A stretch of DNA of 64,000 nucleotides from assembly GCF_025370875.1 (NCBI RefSeq), contig NZ_JAMXFD010000022.1, positions 1 to 64,000 on the forward strand, written 5' to 3'. The translations under genes were made by a program, and so were the position numbers. Under the pieces are notes generated by a model. It saw only the letters and a program-made list of their open reading frames with translations, did not search any database and was not told where the DNA came from. The stretch comes from Laspinema palackyanum D2c (lineage in GTDB: Bacteria > Cyanobacteriota > Cyanobacteriia > Cyanobacteriales > Laspinemataceae). Numbering within the stretch: the stretch's first letter is position 1; each line of letters starts with the position of its first letter. Of the stretch, positions 17,600-26,098 are shown piece by piece.

Positions 17600-19042
17600 T
17601 CAACCCCGAACAATCTGCTCGATTTTCTGCGCTTGCACCGGCAAGGCAGCCGTAAAAACTTCCCGACCCTCTTGGGTAACCATGACATCATCTTCAATGC
17701 GGATGCCTCGGACATCGTGAAACTGGGCTAATTTATCCCAGTTGACGACTCCATCATATTGCTCACGCCGTTGGGGGTCGTTTAAAATCGCGGGGACTTG
17801 ATAAAATCCCGGTTCAATGGTGACTAACATTCCCGGTTGTAGCGTCCGGTTCAGACGCAGGTAACATAAACCAAAGCGATCGCTGCGATCGCGACCCTCC
17901 TGATATCCCGCAATATCTCCCAAATCTTCCATATCATGAACATCCAATCCCAGGAGATGTCCCACCCCATGCGGAAAAAATAAGGCATGGGCGTCCATTT
18001 CCACTAAATCCTCGGGATTGCCACGCAGAATTCCTAAATTTACCAATCCTTCAGCGATCGCCACCGCTGCTACCCGATGAATATCTGCATATTCCACCCC
18101 AGGACCCACCTGCTCAATGCAGGCGTCATGGGCCGCTAGAACCACCTCGTAAATATCCCGTTGGGTGGGGGAAAACTGCCCGGAAACCGGCCAGGTGCGC
18201 GTGACATCTGCGGCCCAACCTGTGGCAGTTTCTGCCCCCACATCCACTAACAGCAAATCTCCCGGTTGCAAGGGGTTATGGTAATGCTGATTGTGCAGAA
18301 CCTGCCCCTCAACCGTGACAATACTGTTATAAGCACAGGTAAAATTCTGGGCCATAATCGCCCCTTCCATTGCAGCGCGGACCATTGCTTCAGTTTGAGC
18401 CCGTCGAGTGGACATCATTCCCACGAGATGAGCTTGGACGGTACAGGCAGCCGCTTGTAACAGTTCTCGAATGGCGGATTCATCGTGGATTAGACGTAAT
18501 TGAGCGATCGCCAGGGCCAATTCCCGATCGCCAGCAACTGTGGGGTTGCCTTGATCGGGAAACAATCCCACCGGGCGATCGAGGATATCCGCCTGTTCCA
18601 TGCGCGTCTTCAAATCCGATGCAGCAACAGTTGCAGCATTTTGGCTGCGAGATTTTAACTCGGAAAGGGGAAATGCCGCATCTGCGGCGATCGCCTCGGC
18701 AACCTGCGATCGCTTCGGCATTTCTCCATGCCAAAGGGTACTACCGGGATGGGGATCATCCATAAACAGTTCCAATCTGCCCCCTTCCAGACGAATGGCC
18801 GCATTTTCTAGGGAGACTCCGGCAAAATATAAGAAATGACTGCTTGGGCGAAAGGGATAAACATTCGCCGGAAAATTGCGGGAACAGGGACTTCCTGACC
18901 ACAAAATCACGGGAGTTGCAACTTCATTTGCCAGCTTGCTGCGGCGTTGCTGTAGGGCGGTTGCCAGGGAAGTTGCAGGAGTGGACATTTGCATGAGGGA
19001 TAATTTCACCTTGCGATCGAGTTCGGTTTTATCATCCATCAT
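17600..19042 (-). CDS. Aminopeptidase P family metallopeptidase (M24)
   Basis: A 480-residue Xaa-Pro aminopeptidase-type protein that would remove N-terminal residues before proline. The N-terminal domain (to about 180) has FRPSSHFLYFAG and the binding loop. The C-terminal pita-bread domain has all metal ligands: Asp in LLLVDVGAE, Asp in ADVTRTWPV, His in FPHGVGHLLGLDVHD, Glu in VTIEPGFY and Glu in RGIRIEDDVMV. It is cytoplasmic and transcribed alone. ATG 19042 is the first start; Met17 or Met19 (STPATSLATAL) would give an N-terminus closer to usual family length. Confidence 0.92.
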   Translation of the reverse strand: MMDDKTELDRKVKLSLMQMSTPATSLATALQQRRSKLANEVATPVILWSGSPCSRNFPANVYPFRPSSHFLYFAGVSLENAAIRLEGGRLELFMDDPHPGSTLWHGEMPKRSQVAEAIAADAAFPLSELKSRSQNAATVAASDLKTRMEQADILDRPVGLFPDQGNPTVAGDRELALAIAQLRLIHDESAIRELLQAAACTVQAHLVGMMSTRRAQTEAMVRAAMEGAIMAQNFTCAYNSIVTVEGQVLHNQHYHNPLQPGDLLLVDVGAETATGWAADVTRTWPVSGQFSPTQRDIYEVVLAAHDACIEQVGPGVEYADIHRVAAVAIAEGLVNLGILRGNPEDLVEMDAHALFFPHGVGHLLGLDVHDMEDLGDIAGYQEGRDRSDRFGLCYLRLNRTLQPGMLVTIEPGFYQVPAILNDPQRREQYDGVVNWDKLAQFHDVRGIRIEDDVMVTQEGREVFTAALPVQAQKIEQIVRG

Positions 19043-19094
19043 AGGCAGTAAAGAGATCTCAGACTAAAGTCCCCCGAACCTCGTTATCTTAGTT

Positions 19095-19325
19095 TGTAGT
19101 AACGACTTCAGTCGTTATTTCCCCGTTCGTAGTAACGCCTTCAGTCGTTATTTCCCCGTTTGTAGTAACGACTTCAGTCGTTATTTCCCCGTTCGTAGTA
19201 ACGCCTTCAGGCGTTATTTCCCCGTTTGTAGTAACGACTGAAGTCGTTATTTCCCCGTTCGTAGTAACGACTGAAGTCGTTATTTCCCCGTTCGTAGTAA
19301 CGACTGCAGTCGTTATTTCCGGTAT
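19095..19325. repeat. Seven-unit 33-bp palindromic repeat array
   Basis: Seven tandem units GTAGTAACGACTTCAGTCGT plus an ATTTCCCCGTTC spacer, period 33 bp. The palindromic core varies: GACTTCAGTC, GCCTTCAGTC (one arm changed), GCCTTCAGGC (both arms changed), GACTGAAGTC (core inverted) and GACTGCAGTC. The array lies between the aminopeptidase start and the next array. Confidence 0.95.
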
Positions 19326-19382
19326 CGCGATCATCAGAAGGGGTTTAAACTCCCTAACCTGGTGGCGATCGGTGCCAAATCT

Positions 19383-19622
19383 CTACTACGAACAGGGGAG
19401 AACGACTGAAGTCGTTACTACGAACAGGGGAGAACGACTGAAGTCGTTACTACGAACGTGGAGAACGACTGAAGTCGTTACTACGAACAGGGGAGAACGA
19501 CTGAAGTCGTTACTACGAACGTGGAGAACGCCTGAAGGCGTTACTACGAACAGGGGAGAACGCCTGAAGGCGTTACTACGAACAGGGGAGAACGACTGAA
19601 GTCGTTACTACGAACGGGGAGA
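19383..19622. repeat. Palindromic repeat array, opposite orientation
   Basis: About seven units of AACGACTGAAGTCGTTACTA with CGAACAGGGGAG or CGAACGTGGAG spacers, period 31-32 bp, in the orientation opposite to 19095-19325. Two adjacent units carry the paired variant AACGCCTGAAGGCGTT. The two arrays face each other across about 57 bases of unique sequence. Confidence 0.95.
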
Positions 19623-19665
19623 ACGGTTACCCTAATGAAAGAGGAGTCTTCATTCCATCCAACCC

Positions 19666-20109
19666 ATGAACGCATCTAAATCGGGGTCAGTGCGCCCTTT
19701 AAAACCGAGTCACTGGCCGATCGCCCAATTACCTGGGGTCAGTTCCCAGGACCAAAATCTACTGGAAAATTGCGGGATTACCACCACTCGGGAACTGCTG
19801 CGCCGGGGGAAAACGCCTGAACAACGGCAGGCGATCGCCTCGGAGTTAGGCATCCATCTCCAATATGTGAATAAATGGGTGGCAATGGCTGAATTAGCCT
19901 CCGTTCCAACAGTCGGCTGTGAATATTGTGGATTATTGTTACACGCCGGGATTGCTTCGATCGCCCAACTGGCTGACTTACCCATCCACCGATTACACCA
20001 ACAACTTTTAAGGGTCCAAGTTGCCAATCTCCAACGCCGGGACCTTTGTCCCTCTGTGGATGAAGTGACGCGATGGATTCAACAGGCGCGGACACTTGTG
20101 AAAGGATGA
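19666..20109 (+). CDS. DUF4332-type protein
   Basis: A 147-residue protein resembling DUF4332 helix-hairpin-helix-like proteins. QDQNLLENCGITTTRELLRRG and GCEYCGLLLHAGIASIAQLA (about 88-107) are the two helical-hairpin repeats; both have the 'first locate, then thread' pattern seen in small DNA-binding or scaffolding domains. Members are common in cyanobacteria and of unknown function. It starts 40 bases after a palindromic repeat array and converges with the TetR gene. Confidence 0.7.
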   Translation: MNASKSGSVRPLKPSHWPIAQLPGVSSQDQNLLENCGITTTRELLRRGKTPEQRQAIASELGIHLQYVNKWVAMAELASVPTVGCEYCGLLLHAGIASIAQLADLPIHRLHQQLLRVQVANLQRRDLCPSVDEVTRWIQQARTLVKG

Positions 20110-20134
20110 GGGATGAAGGATGAAGGATGAGGAA

Positions 20135-20758
20135 TTACTCGTTTTGGGGTGGCACTAAGACGCCATGCAGGAAAATATCGGCCAATCCTTCCGCCATTTC
20201 CTGCATCGCTTTGGGAGAGGAATCGTTTTCCAGGAGGGTTTGTTGACTGAACCCTGCCACGGCAAACATTCCGAGGAACACATGAGCAACCAGGCGCGGA
20301 TTCATGGGACGATAAATTCCCCGTTCCATTGCGGTTTCAAAGAATGCCTCAGCGACATCGGTCATTTTGGAAATCACCTCGGCTTGAATGCGATCGCGTA
20401 ACTCCGGGTGAAACTGAGCCTCCAGGAAGCAAACCCGCATCAAATCCGCATTTTTGTGAATATTCAACATCCGCCGCCGCATCACCTGCGCTACCGCCTG
20501 ATAACTGCCCATTTCGCTGAGTTCCGTGAGCAGATCCGTGAGGATTTCGATCCATCCCTCCGTTGCCAACTCCACCAAAATTGCTTTTTTATTGGCAAAA
20601 TGACGGAATAGGGTTCCTTCAGCTACACTAGCAGATTGAGCGAGGTCCCTGGTGGTGGTGCCGTTGTAACCCTTTTGGGCAAATAACCGCTGCGCCGCAT
20701 TTAAAATCCGAGTGCGCGTATCGGTTTCAGCAGGTTGGGAGCGAGTAAATATATTCAT
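20135..20758 (-). CDS. TetR/AcrR-type transcriptional regulator
   Basis: A 207-residue TetR-family repressor. The N-terminal helix-turn-helix is ILNAAQRLFAQKGYNGTTTR, then LAQSASVAEGTLFRHFANKK (about 18-57). The C-terminal ligand domain is helical and not assignable to a ligand. The divergent gene is the M16 protease pair, with about 150 bases between starts, so that operon is a natural target candidate by position only. Confidence 0.9.
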   Translation of the reverse strand: MNIFTRSQPAETDTRTRILNAAQRLFAQKGYNGTTTRDLAQSASVAEGTLFRHFANKKAILVELATEGWIEILTDLLTELSEMGSYQAVAQVMRRRMLNIHKNADLMRVCFLEAQFHPELRDRIQAEVISKMTDVAEAFFETAMERGIYRPMNPRLVAHVFLGMFAVAGFSQQTLLENDSSPKAMQEMAEGLADIFLHGVLVPPQNE

Positions 20759-20909
20759 CGTTAATAGAAAATAGTGCTGTGGGAAATCACATCAATAGCG
20801 TTTTTTTCTAACCCCGGAGGACTCAACGAACCCGAATCAAACAGAGGAATAACCGCCCTTGCATCACTTAAAATGGCTGACCCTCAATCGAGGAGTCACC
20901 CCCAGACTG

Positions 20910-22553
20910 ATGAATCAAAATCACCGCTTTTTTTTATTGGCTATGTCAATCTCTAGGTTTCGGATGGCGATCGCAAAATTGGGAAAATCCCTAGGGACTG
21001 GGAAATGGTCCCACTCCCGACCCTTCATGATCGCCCTTTTGGTCACGCTTCTCCTCTGGTCCGGGATTTCATTAAACCCGGCACTGGGTCGAGAGCAAGT
21101 TTCCCCAGCTAAAACTCAGTCAATCCAGCCTTACTTAGACCGGGTTGCGGAGAAAATTAGCGAGTTTACCCTCGATAATGGACTCAAGTTTATCGTTTTA
21201 GAACGACATACCGCCCCGGTTGTTTCATTTCTAACATACGCTGATGTTGGCGGCACCAACGAACCGGAAGGCAAAACCGGCGTTGCCCACTTTTTAGAGC
21301 ATTTAGCCTTTAAAGGGACTCAGCGCATTGGGACCCGCAACTATCGAGCCGAGAAAGAGCTGCTCGAAAAACTCGATCGCCTTGATGCTCAAATTAGAAC
21401 CGCTACAGCCGCTGGAAAAACTGCCGAAGCTCAACGGTTACAAGCCGAATTTGACAAAACCGAAGCGGCTGCCGGTGAGTTGGTCGTCCAGAACGAATTG
21501 GGTCAAATTGTCGAACAATCCGGAGGCGTTGGACTCAATGCTACCACGTCTGCCGATGCCACTCGCTATTTCTACAGCTTTCCTTCCAATAAGGTAGAAC
21601 TCTGGATGTCCCTAGAGTCTGAGCGTTTCCTTGAACCCGTCTTTCGCGAATTCTATCGGGAAAAACAGGTGATTCTCGAAGAGAGAAGAATGCGGACGGA
21701 TAACTCCCCCATTGGCAAAATGATTGAGGAATTTCTACAAACTGCCTTTGTGACGCATCCCTATCGCCAACCTGTGATTGGCTATCCCCAGGATTTAGTC
21801 AATCTGCGGCGTGAAGATGTCCAGGAGTTTTTTGAGACTTATTACGTTCCCAACAATTTGACGATCGCGGTTGTTGGAGATGTGGACCCAGAGAATGTGC
21901 GGCAATTGGCACAGACTTATTTTGGGCGCTACAAAGCCGGACCCACTCCTCCGAAGGTGGACAAAACCGAGCCTCCCCAGACGGAACCGAGAGAGGTGGT
22001 GGTTCGGTTTCCCTCGGAACCTTGGTATTTAGAAGGATATCACCGTCCAGCTATCAATCATCCGGATAATGTAGTGTATGAATTGATGGCTCAAATTCTC
22101 AGTTCTGGACGGACTTCTCGCCTCTACAAATCCCTTGTAGAAGAACAGCAAGTGGCTTTGACGGCGCAGGGTTTGAATGGATTTCCCGGAGAAAAGTATG
22201 AGAATTTAATGCTATTTTATGGCCTGACTGCTCCCGGGCATACGGTGGAAGAAGTGGCAACTGCTTTGCAAGAGCAAATCAATCGGCTGACGGTGGAAGA
22301 AGTGTCCACAGAAGAGTTAGAGCGGGTTAAAACCCAAGCCCGAGCGGGAGTGTTGCGATCGCTGGCTTCTAATCAAGGGATGGCGAGTTTGTTGGTGGAA
22401 TATCAAATTAAAACCGGCGATTGGCGCAATTTATTTCAAGAGTTAGAGCAAATTGCGGCGGTGACACCCAAAGACATTCGGCGCGTCTCTCGTCAAACAT
22501 TCCGGCCCGAAAATCGGACCGTGGGACTGCTGCTGCCCGAGGAAAAATCGTAA
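20910..22553 (+). CDS. M16 zinc peptidase (pitrilysin family)
   Basis: A zinc protease of about 547 residues with an N-terminal hydrophobic segment (about 40-55, IALLVTLLLWSGI) for export or anchoring. The inverted zinc motif HxxEH is intact as HFLEH (about 127-131), and the distal Glu lies in the E-rich helix that follows an insertion of about 55 residues. The C-terminal half contains the usual second inactive lobe. ATG 20910 is chosen; 20943 is an alternative. It overlaps the next gene by one base (TAATG), indicating translational coupling to its M16 partner. Confidence 0.88.
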   Translation: MNQNHRFFLLAMSISRFRMAIAKLGKSLGTGKWSHSRPFMIALLVTLLLWSGISLNPALGREQVSPAKTQSIQPYLDRVAEKISEFTLDNGLKFIVLERHTAPVVSFLTYADVGGTNEPEGKTGVAHFLEHLAFKGTQRIGTRNYRAEKELLEKLDRLDAQIRTATAAGKTAEAQRLQAEFDKTEAAAGELVVQNELGQIVEQSGGVGLNATTSADATRYFYSFPSNKVELWMSLESERFLEPVFREFYREKQVILEERRMRTDNSPIGKMIEEFLQTAFVTHPYRQPVIGYPQDLVNLRREDVQEFFETYYVPNNLTIAVVGDVDPENVRQLAQTYFGRYKAGPTPPKVDKTEPPQTEPREVVVRFPSEPWYLEGYHRPAINHPDNVVYELMAQILSSGRTSRLYKSLVEEQQVALTAQGLNGFPGEKYENLMLFYGLTAPGHTVEEVATALQEQINRLTVEEVSTEELERVKTQARAGVLRSLASNQGMASLLVEYQIKTGDWRNLFQELEQIAAVTPKDIRRVSRQTFRPENRTVGLLLPEEKS

Positions 22554-24049
22554 TGAGTCAGAGAATGGTTACATCTAAGAATAAGCCCACAAAATATTGG
22601 ATTGTGCTGTTGGTTTTGCCGGTGATATGGTTGCTGTTTAATGCGGGGATTGTCACCGCAGAATCAGCGAAGCATTATACGGATTTGGAGTTTGCACCGC
22701 CTCCGGAAATTGTGTTACCACCTTTCGAGCGCTTTGAGCTAGAGAATGGCATGGTGGTATATTTGATGGAGGACCGGGAACTGCCTTTAGTTTCGGGGAC
22801 GGCTTTAATTCGCACAGGAGATCGCTGGGAACCGGGGAATCAAACTGGACTCGGCCAAATTCTCGGTCAAGTATTACGAACGGGGGGAACAACGTTGCAT
22901 TCCCCGAATGAATTAAATGAGTTGCTAGAACGTCGCGCTGCTTCAGTGGAAACGAGCATTGATACCACTTCTGCATCAGCTAGTTTTAGTGCCTTAAGTC
23001 AGGATTTGAATGAGGTGTTTGGACTGTTTGCTGAAGTGATCAGAACTCCGGCATTTGCTCCGGAGCAAATTGAGTTAGCAAAAAGCCAACAATCTGGGGC
23101 GATCGCCCGTCGGAATGATTCCCCCAGTGCCATCGCCTCTCGGGAATTCCAAAAGCTGATTTATGGGGAAAATAGCCCCTATGCTCGGACGATTGAATAT
23201 GAAACCTTGAGCAATATTTCTCGGTCCGATGTGGTGCAATTTTACCAGCGCTATTTCCATCCCAATAACATGATTTTGGGCATTGTAGGAGATTTTGAAA
23301 AGGCGGAAATGCGTAGGCTAATTGAGCAGAAATTGGGCGACTGGAAACCCGGTCCAACCATCAGCAAAAATATTGCGGAGTTATCCCCAACTGCTCAAGC
23401 TCAACAAGGGGGAGTCTTTTTCGTGGAACGCCCGCAATTAACCCAAAGTACAATTCAAATCGGACATTTGGGTGGGGAGTTAAATAGTCCGGATTATCCG
23501 GCGTTGTCGGTTCTGAATGGGGTGCTGAATGGATTTGGCGGACGGTTATTTAATCAGGTGCGATCGCGCGAAGGATTAGCCTATTCTGTCTATGGCGTCT
23601 GGAGTCCCCGCTATGATTATCCGGGAATGTTTATTGCCGGGGGTCAAACGCGATCGGAGGCAACGGTGCCATTTATTCAGTCTGTTTTTCGAGAAATCGA
23701 ACGCATTCGCACCGAGCCGATTACTGCCGAAGAGTTACAGTATGCTAAAGATACCACCCTCAATTCCTTCATCTTCAATTTCGCCGATCCGAGTCAAACC
23801 TTGTCTCGGTTAATGCGATATGAATATTATGGATATCCCGAGGATTTTATCTTCCAATATCGGCGCGGTGTCGAAAACACGACCATTGAAGATGTGCAGC
23901 GAGTCGCACAAAAATACTTGAACCCGAATCAGTTAGTTACCCTAGTGGTGGGGAATCCGATGGAGATTAACCCTCCCTTAAGTAGTCTGACTCCTGATAA
24001 TCAGGTGACTTCCATTGACGTGACAATTCCAGAACCCTCAAGAAGTTAA
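22553..24049 (+). CDS. M16-like protein lacking zinc motif
   Basis: A 498-residue M16-family protein with an N-terminal membrane segment (about 14-35). Where the active protease has HxxEH, it has LGQILGQVLRTGG, so the zinc ligands and catalytic Glu are absent. The C-terminal half keeps the substrate-binding signature GGRLFNQVRSREGLAYSVYG. By analogy to two-subunit M16 enzymes, it should form the inactive half of a heterodimer with the preceding protein. The start ATG 22553 shares a base with the preceding stop. Confidence 0.88.
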   Translation: MSQRMVTSKNKPTKYWIVLLVLPVIWLLFNAGIVTAESAKHYTDLEFAPPPEIVLPPFERFELENGMVVYLMEDRELPLVSGTALIRTGDRWEPGNQTGLGQILGQVLRTGGTTLHSPNELNELLERRAASVETSIDTTSASASFSALSQDLNEVFGLFAEVIRTPAFAPEQIELAKSQQSGAIARRNDSPSAIASREFQKLIYGENSPYARTIEYETLSNISRSDVVQFYQRYFHPNNMILGIVGDFEKAEMRRLIEQKLGDWKPGPTISKNIAELSPTAQAQQGGVFFVERPQLTQSTIQIGHLGGELNSPDYPALSVLNGVLNGFGGRLFNQVRSREGLAYSVYGVWSPRYDYPGMFIAGGQTRSEATVPFIQSVFREIERIRTEPITAEELQYAKDTTLNSFIFNFADPSQTLSRLMRYEYYGYPEDFIFQYRRGVENTTIEDVQRVAQKYLNPNQLVTLVVGNPMEINPPLSSLTPDNQVTSIDVTIPEPSRS

Positions 24050-24086
24050 TTCTTCATTAGGAGTGGCGATCGCCCCTACCGGAAAA

Positions 24087-24160
24087 GAATAACGACTGAA
24101 GTCGTTACTACAAACAATCAGAAAGAATTTTCCGATGTTCGTAGTAACGACTTCAGTCGT
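24087..24160. repeat. Facing pair of palindromic repeats
   Basis: One unit AACGACTGAAGTCGTTACTA and one inverted GTAGTAACGACTTCAGTCGT separated by about 35 bases, between the converging M16 and PLD-like genes. As a pair, the two could also form one larger stem. Confidence 0.85.
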
Positions 24161-24163
24161 TTC

Positions 24164-26098
24164 TTATCCCGACTTGTGAGGTTTAGATTTTTTCCGAGGA
24201 GAATTTTGAGTCGGCGGAAAAGTTGCCGCCAGTTTAGCTAGTTCCCCAGCAATAAAGGCATCTGGTGACTCGCCTGCCTCCGATGCAATCCCCAGGCGGA
24301 TGAAGTCTTGCCAGACGGGTTCGGAGAGTAAATTGAGAGCAAGGGTGCGATCGCCACTGGCAATAACAGCCATCACCTGCCGCCATGCTTCGCACAAGCT
24401 ATCCAGTTCCTGGGAATCCGGGGTGAGTTCAGATAGCTGGGAAAGCGCCTGATTCAAGCTAGGGGAATCCGGGGACATTTGCTGCGATCGCAAGCCCTGA
24501 CAAGCAATTTTTAGCCAAATCGGGAGCAATTCTAGCCACTCCCGGTCCTGAATCTGCTGTAAGGCAGTCTCTGCCATCCCCAACCCACCCCAGATACTTA
24601 GAGAGGTGGTGGCGAGGGATTCATCTTGAGTGGTAATTGCCTGCTGCCAGAGGGATTCGGCGCGTTGTTGAAATTGGGTAGAGAGAAACTGGTACGCTTC
24701 GCTGACGATTTCGGGAAGGGTGACTTGATAGACAGTTTCTCCCTGGGGTAGGCGATCGCCTCCATAAGTTAGCCAATTATGTGCGCTACAGATATAAGTT
24801 TGGCGATCGATGACAACTTCTTTGGCGTGAGACTGTTCCAACTCGACGACTTGTATAGCGGATAATCCTTCTGCTGTCTTTATCGCTGCTAATTTTGTCA
24901 GCCATTCGGGAGAAAGCTTACCCATGATATCTATATCTGTAGAGGCGATTCGCGAATCGCCCCTACAGTCGGAGGATTCCCCGGATCTATTTCCCTGTCC
25001 GATGAGAATCCAAACCCCGCGTTTGACGAGGGTTTCTAATCTTTGTAACAGGCGATTATCTATTCCTTTTTCTGTGAATATAGGCGAATAAATTAACACC
25101 TGATGCGTGGCAGTTTCGAGGGTTTCTAAAAATTGTTTCTGAATCTGATTCTCGGGGATTAAAATTGCACTGCCGGTTTCGGTGGGATTTTCTCCGCCAT
25201 TATCCCGATTAGGAGTTGCTGCTTGTCGGACTTGTTCCAGTCTAGCTTCAACTTCTGGATTCTGCGGTGGTAAACTTTCCTCACCATTGGTAGAACGGAT
25301 TGCAAACAACTCCGTTAGGGAAATTTTTCCCTCAGATTGAAGCATTTCTAGCCAAAGGGTGGCGGATTGTAGTAACTGTTCTCCGCGTCTAAATTGCAGG
25401 GTTAAGTGCTGATTTAGGGTATCAAAAATAGCAAACAGTGCCACGGATTGCCAACGGGTTTCGGGCGATTCAGCGATTTGGAAGGCGGTGACTTCTTTGC
25501 CAGATTCGGGACTGTGGAATCCCAATCCTTGATGGATGAGGCGTTGCTGGACATCGGTGAGGGTTAGGGAGTCTATCGGTTGAATGCGGCTGTTGAGGGG
25601 AAGAAAATCGCCTAAATTGGGGAGATTTAAAGCGGATTCGCGGAGAGGATTAACTTCAAAGGTAGTCGCCTCTAATAAAGGGTCAGCGATCGCATAGATA
25701 GGATGACTTTCTGGCGGTTGCGGGACGGACCCTTTTTCATAAAAAGCTCGCCCTTCTGGGGTGAGTTTAAGGGAACCGTCGGGGAGAACATTTAGGGTAT
25801 TTAATACCTTGAGATTGGCGGTGGTACTTCTAACAAAAATGGGGTCCAAACCCAAGACTTGGGCGAGTTCAACCTCGGTGGGTTTCGGGGTAATTTCTAA
25901 GCTGGCCCGGAGGATAAATTCTTCTAAAACATTGAATTTTCTGGGCGCAGTTACCATTAATTCTATGCCCGTTTGAAGCATAGCATAGCGGAATTGTCTA
26001 GCGGCAATTACCGATAAGCCCGGACTGGTTTTTTCGAGTTTTTCCACCGAGGTTTGCAGGGAGGAATCAATGGGTTTAGGGGAGGATTCGAGAAACAT
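24164..26098 (-). CDS. PLD-like nuclease-type protein with winged-helix region
   Basis: A 644-residue protein. The N-terminal 120 residues look like a winged-helix reader (EVELAQVLGLDPIFVRSTT, then KVLNTLNVLPDGSLKLTPEG). The centre contains a phospholipase D-like module: VLIYSPIFTEK (about 334-344), RGVWILIGQG, and an HxK motif in HAKEVVIDRQTYICSAHNW (about 424-442). Only one full HxK is clear, so a dimeric or degenerate active site is expected. The C-terminal 170 residues are helical. Its ATG lies inside the upstream helicase gene (23-base overlap), so the two are co-translated. Confidence 0.7.
   Translation of the reverse strand: MFLESSPKPIDSSLQTSVEKLEKTSPGLSVIAARQFRYAMLQTGIELMVTAPRKFNVLEEFILRASLEITPKPTEVELAQVLGLDPIFVRSTTANLKVLNTLNVLPDGSLKLTPEGRAFYEKGSVPQPPESHPIYAIADPLLEATTFEVNPLRESALNLPNLGDFLPLNSRIQPIDSLTLTDVQQRLIHQGLGFHSPESGKEVTAFQIAESPETRWQSVALFAIFDTLNQHLTLQFRRGEQLLQSATLWLEMLQSEGKISLTELFAIRSTNGEESLPPQNPEVEARLEQVRQAATPNRDNGGENPTETGSAILIPENQIQKQFLETLETATHQVLIYSPIFTEKGIDNRLLQRLETLVKRGVWILIGQGNRSGESSDCRGDSRIASTDIDIMGKLSPEWLTKLAAIKTAEGLSAIQVVELEQSHAKEVVIDRQTYICSAHNWLTYGGDRLPQGETVYQVTLPEIVSEAYQFLSTQFQQRAESLWQQAITTQDESLATTSLSIWGGLGMAETALQQIQDREWLELLPIWLKIACQGLRSQQMSPDSPSLNQALSQLSELTPDSQELDSLCEAWRQVMAVIASGDRTLALNLLSEPVWQDFIRLGIASEAGESPDAFIAGELAKLAATFPPTQNSPRKKSKPHKSG
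24937..24968. repeat. Palindromic repeat inside the PLD-like CDS
   Basis: A 32-base near-perfect palindrome (arms CTGTAGAGGCGATTCG and CGAATCGCCCCTACAG, one mismatch) lies in frame within the PLD-like gene and encodes CRGDSRIAST at about residues 379-388, between the core strand GVWILIGQG and the HxK motif. It resembles dispersed cyanobacterial palindromes normally found between genes. Confidence 0.75.

Noticed and set aside
19089-19334. Repetitive Thr/Val/Asn 'protein' in the 33-bp array
   Set aside because: The period is a multiple of three, so the frame stays open by arithmetic. Variation preserves hairpin pairing rather than protein sequence.
19095-19622. CRISPR array
   Set aside because: Spacers are not unique: the same short spacer word repeats, units are palindromic with 31-33-bp period, and no cas gene is present.
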